DNA from: Diprion similis | Lineage: Eukaryota > Arthropoda > Insecta > Hymenoptera > Diprionidae | NCBI RefSeq assembly: GCF_021155765.1 | Contig: NC_060115.1 | Location: 8,536,493-8,600,492, forward strand | Direction: 5' to 3' | DNA: 64,000 bases | In this document: positions 37,808-48,100 of the stretch, one piece after another | Position numbering within the stretch: the first letter of the stretch is position 1 | How the letters are laid out: each line of letters begins with the position of its first letter | Made by a program: the position numbers and the translations under genes | The notes under the pieces: model-generated | The model's input: the letters and a program-made list of their open reading frames with translations, nothing else | The model's database searches: none | What the model was told of the DNA's origin: nothing

Positions 37808-40800
37808 ATGGTTCATTTTCGACGCAAGGTACGTTACGTCAGTTTTCAAGTTGAACCTAGCCTAACCTAACCTAACCTAAAATAATCAAATATTTTCATT
37901 CATACACCACGTGCCGGTTGCAGTGCTTTTATCCCCAATTCAATTAATTTTTCGTTGTCATCTGTTTGCTGTGCAATGATGTTGTACTAATTAATTTACA
38001 CTTCAAAGTGTAAGACGTCAAAGCGCCTGAAAGTGCGCTTGCCATTATAAACCGAATAATTATGTGTGCTTGTTTTGAAGGTTGTATGAGTATGTAGCAT
38101 TTGTTTGCATTGGATGAATGCACGCTGTTATTATCAAAATTGGATGAAAGACATATTTGCATTTTCGGAATTGAATTATTCAAGTTCATCACTGATCTTT
38201 ATACTGACAGAGATCAGTAAAGTTCATACAGCTTATGTGCCTGGTATAAACTGATAAAACTGTCAGCCGGGATATGCTATCTCTCTCGCTCTTCACCGTG
38301 ATTGGCTGAACGCGAGCGCAGACCGTCAGCACGAGAGAGATAGCATATCATTGCTGACAGCTATCGCAGTCTCGCACGCCTTCAATGAGATGCTTATTCC
38401 AGGTATATAAGATCCATCTTTAAAATGGACATAGGGGGTGATATTTCGAATTCTCAGATCCATCGTATCTCCATTCAACGTTGGCCATTTAGCTGGGTCT
38501 GACAATCAGCTAATCGATGTATTATCTATTTTGGACACCGAAAACTGAATTGCGGTTGTAGAGATTTGCTGTAACTGTACACGTGTGGAAATTGATTCTG
38601 CGACAGCTAATTTTTCTCCCTAGTTGATTACGTTGGCAATAATGAATTTCAGCCCGTAGCGCATCGTTGTTTACCGCTCAGGCGGCGAGCTATGGGCTGA
38701 AGTTTTCCATTGCCAACGTAATCGACTAGGGAAAAAAAATTAGCTGTCCAGAATCAATGTCCGCGTGTGTACGGTAATATATACTCAATAATGCCTTAAC
38801 CTTCTGGTTAACTTGTTTAAATCACGTCAGTGCTATGTTCTGGTAACTTCGAGAAATAATCGTATGAGGGAAAGATGTCCTGAATATAGTCTGACAAATG
38901 CCCGGGTAATTCAAAAGGGTAGTGAAAAAAATTGAAATCAGAGTTTTCACACGAGTCTACCTAATTTGTGATAAAACTTAATTTTTTTTTACCATCGTGA
39001 CGGAGTAGGATCATTTTAAATTACATTCGCAATCACGGTATATCGTAACAACAACGGTAAACTCGTCGACTAGAATATAATGTATGCAAATAAGTATAAC
39101 CCACGACTTCTTTTGCGACATTAACAGACAGCGAAACTTCTACATATATGTAAATATCGGCCCATGGGACCTAGATCAAACCTATTAACTATGGATGAGT
39201 GTTATTGCGAATATTTCATACACGTACACTTTTTTGTCTTACTATTTATCTGTATATATTTAAAAAAAAGTATTTTTATGTCTTGTTGATCTTTACTCAC
39301 TAATAAGATAATTTGATATCCACGTATCATTTGAATCATCATAATTGCGCTATGATAAGAGCATGTTGTACGAAAAATGTCGAAAAATTTTTTATCGTAA
39401 ATTTGATCTAATTTTAGCTCTTATCGCACGGAGGTCTTCTCCGGCAGCTAAAGCAACATATCAGGTGGAGTTCATCGTTGAAAATTAGAAACGATGAAGT
39501 GGTCAACCCTGACCGTTCATTCAAGGTACATTTCACTGCAAACTTACTAGCGGGTCCTAAGAAATACCTGAATTATCTAAGCACCGTCTTCACCTCTTTT
39601 TGCAGTACGCCGATCTCTCTGTTCGGTTGGCTGCTCCACACCAGCTTCATCCAAAGCCCGAAGTCAGTGCCTTGAGCTTTGGAAAATACTTCACCGATCA
39701 TATGTTGAAAGTATTTTATTATGAGGCACTGGGTGGCTGGCAAACACCCGAAATTACTCCGTTAGAAAATCTCGTACTTCACCCTGCGGCAAAAGTCCTT
39801 CACTACGCCGTCGAGGTGAGGATGTGTCTCATTAAATATACCGAATGAACTGTGTATCAGAAATTATTGGCGCACTTTAACAGTTGCAGTAAATTCTAAT
39901 CATTGATACAATGTCGTTTACCTCCAGCTCTTCGAGGGAATGAAGGCATATCGTGGTGTTGATGGAAAAATCCGACTTTTCAGGCCTGACTTAAACATGG
40001 ACCGCATGAATGCTTCTGCATTGAGGTCTGGGCTGCCGACGTTCAATAGTACAGAACTCATAAACTGTATTAACAGATTAGTCAGTATAGATCAGGAGTG
40101 GGTACCACATTCAGAAGCATCTAGTCTTTACATTCGTCCAACTTTGATTGGAATTGATGTAAGTATTGTAAAAAAATTTATTTTCATTTTCTTATTATAC
40201 ACACAGTGAATCAAGAGCACAGTTGTAAATATTTTTGAAAATAGACTACGCAGTTGAGTATTGACCGGTTGTATTCTGGAATGTCACAAACTTGAAAAAA
40301 AGAAGAGGAAAAGATTTTTCCTGTAAACTTTTTAATGTTGAATTACTTATTTTCTTGTTTGGTTATCTTTACAACGTTATTGCGTGTGCTGCTTATATCT
40401 GAATTTGACGTAATACCACAATTATCTATATGTATCAAACTTCTTTCACAATATTGCAAAATTGAGTTGAATGTGGCATGATGCTATTTGTTATTATCAG
40501 ATAACATTACTGCGTCCTCTTAAGTGCTGAGGAAAGCCTTGGCTTGGCGCCTCTAAAAAACACAGATCTGTCAGCATCATTCTCAGCTACCTTCGAGTAA
40601 GATATAATGTCACAATGATTGATGAATTATTATAATGTTATCATACATGAAACGAATGACCCAGTAGCTTGCACACACATGCAGTGATTGGGCGCAGGTA
40701 ACTGTATTGATTGTAAAATTGTGCAGTTGTTGTTGGATTCATTTCAAGATGAATATTAACAAAAAATTGCAGCCAATTCACCATGAGCAAACTATCACAA

Positions 40801-43345
40801 ATCGTTCAGATAAGATCTAATATTTAGTGCTCATTCTAAAAACGTTTCGTTTTATGTTAATAAACGAATCTTGTATCTTGTGGGAAAGAATGCAAATGAA
40901 GACTTCCGGGGGTAACAAAGGTTCTTTGAAAGCTGTATATGAGCGGCAACTATGCCGTTCTGGCCTTCAATACGTCTACCTAGACAATGCAGGCCAATGT
41001 AGTAAATCGTTTATCTTGTGTCAGCGAGCAGCAACCTTTGACAACATTACGAAACTGTACTCTCCCGCTTACAACAGTTGGAAATAATGTCTGATGTAAA
41101 AGTTGGGAGTATACGTATATTCTATCAATCATATTCGTCTTCGCTTTACAGTTCATCATCAGGTTATCACTTAACGGTTTGAAGATTGCCGCACTTTACG
41201 TTTATTGAGAATTCAACTATTGTTATGTGTTTCTAAATTTCATCAATCTCATATATAATACTTCAATTGTTAAGTAGTTACAAAATCAAATTGCCTATAA
41301 TAAATTATATCACGTTTTAGAAACAATTGTGAAATATATTACTGTATTTTGTTTAGCATTTCAAACTGCTGCGAAGTAGGTATACAGCATTGAATTTCAG
41401 TATTCCGTGAAAAAATTTCTTCTAGAATGACGCCCAAGATATTTTCATGAAAAAATGATCAAATTATATATATTACTGGCGTGGTATTTAAAATTCGTAA
41501 ATTTGGCAATTGGTTTTTTACGCTCTATTTTGGTCTCGATGCACTGAAAAATGTAGATTTCTTGTCAAGTACTTGCAGTGCTAGTGACCCCTATAAAAAA
41601 TTAGTTTTATCAGATCTGTGAACAAACTTTAGTTTGTATTTGTTACAAAGTTTTTCATTCCTAAAACCAAATATGCTACTAGCGGTACAAGGCTAATGTC
41701 AATGATACATGACAACTTATCACCGACTAAGCATAAGTTAGGAAAAGAGCGCATACCCGAATTATGATGCTGAAATTGCAGTGAGAATTGCAATGTTTTG
41801 TAAATTTTTGTTTGTGCATTAACCGAGTAATTATAAATGTCTGGTAGATAACTACTCGATACTTTTTACATGGGAGGATATGACTAAAAAAACAATGTCA
41901 GAATAAAATATAACTGATACCGCTAAACCATTGTTACTAACAAAAACAGTAGTCTCGGATACTTTAACAATCAAAACACTTTTTTCTTTGTTTTCTATTT
42001 TAGCCTACTTTGGGCGTTGCCTCGTCGGAATCAGCTCTCTTGTATGTTATTCTCTGTCCTGTTGGGTCTTACTTCAAAACTTCTTCTGAGCAGGAAGGTG
42101 TTTCGCTACTTGCAGATCCTCGATACACACGAGCATGGCCTGGTGGCTGTGGTGATCGTAAAATGGGAAGCAACTACGCGCCAACCATTCAAATACAAAG
42201 AGAGGCTCAAGAAAAAGGCCTACAACAAGTACTATGGCTTTACGGTGATGATGACCAATTGACGGAGGTCGGGACCATGAACATTTTTATGTTTTACATC
42301 AATGAAAACGGCGGCAAGTTCAATGTCTTACCAAGGAACTGTATGAATTTTTTTTCTGTATCGATGAGTGAGCTAATGAACTCTTATATGTTACAGAGAA
42401 GGAATTGATTACGCCACCATTGAACGGACTGATCCTACCAGGCATCACCAGGCAATCTATTCTGACGTTGTCTAGAGAATGGGGTCAATTTAAAGTCACC
42501 GAGAGAGTGATCACTATGCGAGAAGTCTGTCGCCTGTTATCTGAGAATAGGGTAAGTTCTCTGCATAAATTCAATATTTTCTCTGAAGCAAAGTGAGTCG
42601 GAAAAAATTTATAATCATTCAACTGCATCATTTACTACGTTAAAGTTAAGTTTACATACGCATTTATAATGAAAAGTATAACTCGGTTTCCAAGAGTTTC
42701 AAGGCCAATGAGATAGCATACTTTTCTATATGACTTCTAAAACATCACTATGAAAGTTGTAATAAATCTGTCTCATTTGAAATCTTTTTACTGCCCAATG
42801 TACATACACCAAGCAGAATTTCGTTATCACAATTTTGATAATGGTATATTCCAGTATAACGTTATATCTTTTTCAATTAAACCAAATGACACGAGATACA
42901 GATTACATTATATTACAGAGCAAAAATGGCATGATAACAGGTGGATTTGAACAGTAACACATAAATTTGTAGGGTAATCTCATGACGGGATGAATCGAAG
43001 CACTTGCCTTCTTCATATATAGCCTGTTCTGGACATTTTTGCATTTATTTATAAATTACCCGAATTGTTCATTCTTCTGATACCGTGCTGTATAATTGAA
43101 GATGCTTTGATTCTATTCCATCATTATGAATTGGAGATTGTTTTTGTTTCCAGTTACTGGAGCTTTTTGGAGCCGGTACAGCATGTGTAGTTAGTCCTAT
43201 TTCATATATTAAGTACATCGACGAGGAACTACATATTCCAACGATGGAGCAGCCAAACCCAGTTTTCAAAATGTTTTTGAAACATTTGACTGACATCCAA
43301 TATGGATATCTGCCGAATCATCCCTGGGCATTCCCACTGGATTAA
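37808..43345 (+). CDS. Bcat: branched-chain amino acid aminotransferase (408 aa, 7 exons, probably mitochondrial)
   Basis: Exons: 37808-37828 (tentative), 39418-39525, 39606-39815, 39928-40158, 42004-42313, 42397-42551, 43154-43345 (TAA). The enzyme transfers the amino group of Leu, Ile or Val to 2-oxoglutarate using PLP (fold type IV). Landmarks are [61 protein letters not shown], the PLP lysine (about Lys243) in [23 protein letters not shown] and [12 protein letters not shown]. Exon 39418-39525 has no in-frame ATG. The only good upstream candidate is MVHFRRK at 37808 with donor AAG|GTACGT. The resulting N-terminus is rich in Arg/Lys with no acidic residue for about 30 positions, as in a mitochondrial presequence. 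The 42313 donor is GC (G|GCAAGT). The CXXC redox centre of vertebrate BCATs is CVVS here (Cys356/Ser359). The family call is certain; only exon 1 is tentative. Confidence 0.93.
37856..37880 (-). repeat. short interstitial telomere-type tract (TTAGG)n
   Basis: One CCTAG followed by four CCTAA units, 27 bases after the exon 1 donor of the aminotransferase gene. It matches the TTAGG telomeric repeat of many insects, but it is far too short to be a telomere. Confidence 0.8.
38260..38360. repeat. inverted repeat (foldback), arms about 30 bp
   Basis: The arms 38260-38290 and 38330-38360 pair in register (coordinates sum to 76620). They include CTGTCAGC/GCTGACAG at the tips and an 18-bp perfect match starting GATATGCTATCTCTCTCG. 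The loop is about 39 bases. It lies in intron 1 of the aminotransferase gene. It may be a MITE remnant or a structured intronic element. A smaller 8-bp inverted repeat (ACTGATCT/AGATCAGT, 38191-38218) sits just upstream. Confidence 0.8.
38577..38772. repeat. large imperfect foldback, arms about 84 bp
   Basis: The arms 38577-38660 and 38689-38772 are reverse complements with scattered mismatches and no net indel (coordinates sum to 77349), with a loop of about 28 bases. Matching segments include GATTACGTTGGCAAT, ACAGCTAATTTTT and CAGCCC. No transposase is encoded and no clear target-site duplication is visible. Most likely a foldback/MITE-type element in intron 1 of the aminotransferase gene; the transcript could form a long hairpin. 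Confidence 0.85.
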
Positions 43346-44269
43346 AATGAGTGTATGAATATATACAACGATCCCAATGAACTTTCCTATTTTGTATGCA
43401 GTTGCGAATTTTTACAAAACGAATCCTGGATCTTGTATTTTCAGGATTGAAATCCCATCAATATGTCGAATGAATACCATGAGTTTTAACCAATTGGTGT
43501 TAAAGACTAGGGTTAACGTTTTTTTTTTTCTTCTAAAATTAGATAGGATTTCATAATGTGATATAAAAAAATTGTTTGATTTCCAACTGATTTTATTTAT
43601 TTGTGATTGTCAGTGCACAACAATCTGCTCTTCTTAAATCTTGGATTGATTTTACAAAGTCAAAATCTCATCAGACTAGATAGACAAGTTGAACTATCCC
43701 TACTGTTACGTAAACTTGGTAAAATTGTCTCAGTTACTTGTACAGCATATATCTTGCACTGTTTTGCAAGAAATTATGAGAATATGTGAGCAAATGCAAA
43801 GTTATAGATATACGATAAATTAAGTGCAATGTTACCTAGGTCATTTTAATTTTACATTAAGTACTTTTGTATAAATACATGCTTTGAAAGGATAGAGATT
43901 GAAACTGAAAACCTGAGTGAGGAGGTAGAATCTGAGAATTCAAATTTAACACTATTATCAATTACGTAGAAATTCATTGCAGTATTTATTTTGTTGATGG
44001 ATGAATTAGAAATTGACTGAATCTTTTTGCAAAATGACGTTGATGTAGGTTACAAATAAATTGATTTTTAGCGTTGTAACAGAATCCGGCATTTTTCGGC
44101 CAATAAATTAATTGTCTCAGAATCAATTTTAAGAACGCCTTTCCCACTGAACGAAAACTACGGAAGTCGAGAAAGATAACAAGCAAAATGCTTTTCCGAT
44201 ATGCACGTTGTTAATCCATTTTCGATAATGGAGTGGACTAGCGCATAATATATTATTCTCTTCGACGTA
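43346..44269. other. 3' flank of the aminotransferase gene
   Basis: AT-rich sequence with no supported gene. AATAAA occurs at 44055-44060, about 700 bases after the stop codon, and is the first canonical poly(A) hexamer I noticed, though nearer variant signals may be used. Confidence 0.5.
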
Positions 44270-44790
44270 TCCTAGCTGACAAACGATGTGATCCATTCAC
44301 CAATAGGTCACAGGATGTCTATTTTATGTGTTCTGCCTGATTCATGCTTTCGTCCATAGTGACACCTAGGTATTTGATATGTTAGCTGATTTTTATTTCT
44401 GGACAGCTGCGACCGGGTTCGTATTTTCCGCAGGGTACTTCCAATTATCACTGTTTTGCGGATCTTTGATCTTATTGCTTTGATATTGCATGATCTTAGT
44501 TGTACTCCCGTTTAGTGTCAGTTTGTGATTGTTCAGCATTCGCTTCAATTTGGCATGTTCGTATTCGCTATTGCATAAACCTCATTCCAATGGATTCCTG
44601 CTGTTATTATTGTAATGTTGTTGACGTAGGCTGATCAGTTCTGATTGTGAATCTATCTTTATTTGACACAGATCAACCGTGTCTGCGGCATACCGGACGG
44701 CTCTAGGCACTAATCTTTGTGGAACACCAATTGATATTTGCCTGTTGGGCTGGTTCTGTCCTTTATTCTTGTTTTCGATTGTCAAATTCG
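44270..44790 (-). mobile_element. decayed non-LTR retrotransposon fragment (reverse transcriptase region)
   Basis: On the minus strand, pieces of a LINE-type reverse transcriptase appear in order. A GVPQ motif is followed almost at once by VRYAADTVDLC, where the catalytic YADD motif reads YAAD (44674-44691 on the + strand). Then HKLTLNGSTTK (about 44500) and HIKYLGVTMDESMNQAEHIK (about 44320-44381), the post-catalytic block typical of jockey/R1/CR1-like elements. Stop codons separate the pieces, and the segment normally lying between GVPQ and YADD is missing. The copy is therefore internally deleted, catalytically dead and old. The exact clade is not determined. Confidence 0.75.
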
Positions 44791-44877
44791 AGAGCAGGTT
44801 TCTAGACTTTCATGCGCTAAACTTCTGATACATTTTTTTCTGTAGTTAGAGTGTCATCTTGATGTTGGACGTATACA

Positions 44878-45111
44878 GGTGAGTCTTGCTTTTATTGCGA
44901 TTTTTTAGGAAGAAGGTTCTTTCTCAGAATCAATTTGCACAAACCTTTCGGGACTAATTGAACTCCAAAAAACATAGAAGACAGGTCACGAAAAATTTGA
45001 AACGAGATAAAGAGGAATGACAGTTGAAATCCTCAGTTTTTCGGCCGTAACTTTTGATCAGTTCCTCGCAGCGCATTGAGCCTGCGGTTATTCGTTTTCT
45101 CTCGGAGAATG
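44878..45111 (+). repeat. degenerate edge monomer of the 304-bp satellite
   Basis: This block aligns with the satellite monomer but with many substitutions: for example CAGTTTTTCGGCCGTAACTT against GAGTTTTTCGGCTGTAACTT, and TCGCAGCGCATTG against TCGCAGCGTATTG. Similarity fades leftward near 44878, next to the retrotransposon fragment. The last mismatch is at 45111, after which the sequence matches the array. Confidence 0.85.
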
Positions 45112-48100
45112 ACGTCGGAATAGTGCCCTACAGAATTAATTGCAGCACTTTTCAAAGTCGTCGAAATTTTCACCAAAAATGCAAAGGGGTTAGCCTTGGA
45201 TTTTTTTTGGCCGAAAAATCTTTTGTCTGGGAATCGATTCGTATGACGTTTTCTAGACTAATTCGACGCCCAGGAACTCAGAAAACACATCAAAAATAGC
45301 GTAGGACCAGCAGCAGAGAAATGACGACGAAAATCATGAGTTTTTCGGCTGTAACTTTACAGGTGTTGCTCGCAGCGTATTGGGACTGCGTTTAATCGAT
45401 TTCTCTCGCAAAATTACGTCGGAATAGTGCCCTACAGAATTAATTGCAGCACTTTTCAAAGTCGTCGAAATTTTCACCAAAAATGCAAAGGGGTTAGCCT
45501 TGGATTTTTTTTGGCCGAAAAATCTTTTGTCTGGGAATCGATTCGTATGACGTTTTCTAGACTAATTCGACGCCCAGGAACTCAGAAAACACATCAAAAA
45601 TAGCGTAGGACCAGCAGCAGAGAAATGACGACGAAAATCATGAGTTTTTCGGCTGTAACTTTACAGGTGTTGCTCGCAGCGTATTGGGACTGCGTTTAAT
45701 CGATTTCTCTCGCAAAATTACGTCGGAATAGTGCCCTACAGAATTAATTGCAGCACTTTTCAAAGTCGTCGAAATTTTCACCAAAAATGCAAAGGGGTTA
45801 GCCTTGGATTTTTTTTGGCCGAAAAATCTTTTGTCTGGGAATCGATTCGTATGACGTTTTCTAGACTAATTCGACGCCCAGGAACTCAGAAAACACATCA
45901 AAAATAGCGTAGGACCAGCAGCAGAGAAATGACGACGAAAATCATGAGTTTTTCGGCTGTAACTTTACAGGTGTTGCTCGCAGCGTATTGGGACTGCGTT
46001 TAATCGATTTCTCTCGCAAAATTACGTCGGAATAGTGCCCTACAGAATTAATTGCAGCACTTTTCAAAGTCGTCGAAATTTTCACCAAAAATGCAAAGGG
46101 GTTAGCCTTGGATTTTTTTTGGCCGAAAAATCTTTTGTCTGGGAATCGATTCGTATGACGTTTTCTAGACTAATTCGACGCCCAGGAACTCAGAAAACAC
46201 ATCAAAAATAGCGTAGGACCAGCAGCAGAGAAATGACGACGAAAATCATGAGTTTTTCGGCTGTAACTTTACAGGTGTTGCTCGCAGCGTATTGGGACTG
46301 CGTTTAATCGATTTCTCTCGCAAAATTACGTCGGAATAGTGCCCTACAGAATTAATTGCAGCACTTTTCAAAGTCGTCGAAATTTTCACCAAAAATGCAA
46401 AGGGGTTAGCCTTGGATTTTTTTTGGCCGAAAAATCTTTTGTCTGGGAATCGATTCGTATGACGTTTTCTAGACTAATTCGACGCCCAGGAACTCAGAAA
46501 ACACATCAAAAATAGCGTAGGACCAGCAGCAGAGAAATGACGACGAAAATCATGAGTTTTTCGGCTGTAACTTTACAGGTGTTGCTCGCAGCGTATTGGG
46601 ACTGCGTTTAATCGATTTCTCTCGCAAAATTACGTCGGAATAGTGCCCTACAGAATTAATTGCAGCACTTTTCAAAGTCGTCGAAATTTTCACCAAAAAT
46701 GCAAAGGGGTTAGCCTTGGATTTTTTTTGGCCGAAAAATCTTTTGTCTGGGAATCGATTCGTATGACGTTTTCTAGACTAATTCGACGCCCAGGAACTCA
46801 GAAAACACATCAAAAATAGCGTAGGACCAGCAGCAGAGAAATGACGACGAAAATCATGAGTTTTTCGGCTGTAACTTTACAGGTGTTGCTCGCAGCGTAT
46901 TGGGACTGCGTTTAATCGATTTCTCTCGCAAAATTACGTCGGAATAGTGCCCTACAGAATTAATTGCAGCACTTTTCAAAGTCGTCGAAATTTTCACCAA
47001 AAATGCAAAGGGGTTAGCCTTGGATTTTTTTTGGCCGAAAAATCTTTTGTCTGGGAATCGATTCGTATGACGTTTTCTAGACTAATTCGACGCCCAGGAA
47101 CTCAGAAAACACATCAAAAATAGCGTAGGACCAGCAGCAGAGAAATGACGACGAAAATCATGAGTTTTTCGGCTGTAACTTTACAGGTGTTGCTCGCAGC
47201 GTATTGGGACTGCGTTTAATCGATTTCTCTCGCAAAATTACGTCGGAATAGTGCCCTACAGAATTAATTGCAGCACTTTTCAAAGTCGTCGAAATTTTCA
47301 CCAAAAATGCAAAGGGGTTAGCCTTGGATTTTTTTTGGCCGAAAAATCTTTTGTCTGGGAATCGATTCGTATGACGTTTTCTAGACTAATTCGACGCCCA
47401 GGAACTCAGAAAACACATCAAAAATAGCGTAGGACCAGCAGCAGAGAAATGACGACGAAAATCATGAGTTTTTCGGCTGTAACTTTACAGGTGTTGCTCG
47501 CAGCGTATTGGGACTGCGTTTAATCGATTTCTCTCGCAAAATTACGTCGGAATAGTGCCCTACAGAATTAATTGCAGCACTTTTCAAAGTCGTCGAAATT
47601 TTCACCAAAAATGCAAAGGGGTTAGCCTTGGATTTTTTTTGGCCGAAAAATCTTTTGTCTGGGAATCGATTCGTATGACGTTTTCTAGACTAATTCGACG
47701 CCCAGGAACTCAGAAAACACATCAAAAATAGCGTAGGACCAGCAGCAGAGAAATGACGACGAAAATCATGAGTTTTTCGGCTGTAACTTTACAGGTGTTG
47801 CTCGCAGCGTATTGGGACTGCGTTTAATCGATTTCTCTCGCAAAATTACGTCGGAATAGTGCCCTACAGAATTAATTGCAGCACTTTTCAAAGTCGTCGA
47901 AATTTTCACCAAAAATGCAAAGGGGTTAGCCTTGGATTTTTTTTGGCCGAAAAATCTTTTGTCTGGGAATCGATTCGTATGACGTTTTCTAGACTAATTC
48001 GACGCCCAGGAACTCAGAAAACACATCAAAAATAGCGTAGGACCAGCAGCAGAGAAATGACGACGAAAATCATGAGTTTTTCGGCTGTAACTTTACAGGT

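Noticed and set aside
37856..37880. Chromosome end (telomere)
   Set aside because: Only four to five repeat units, embedded in an intron with unique sequence and a gene on both sides.
45054..45299. Open frame of 81 codons at the satellite edge as a satellite-encoded protein
   Set aside because: It starts in the degenerate monomer. Canonical monomers carry a stop in that frame, so the frame is not maintained through the array.
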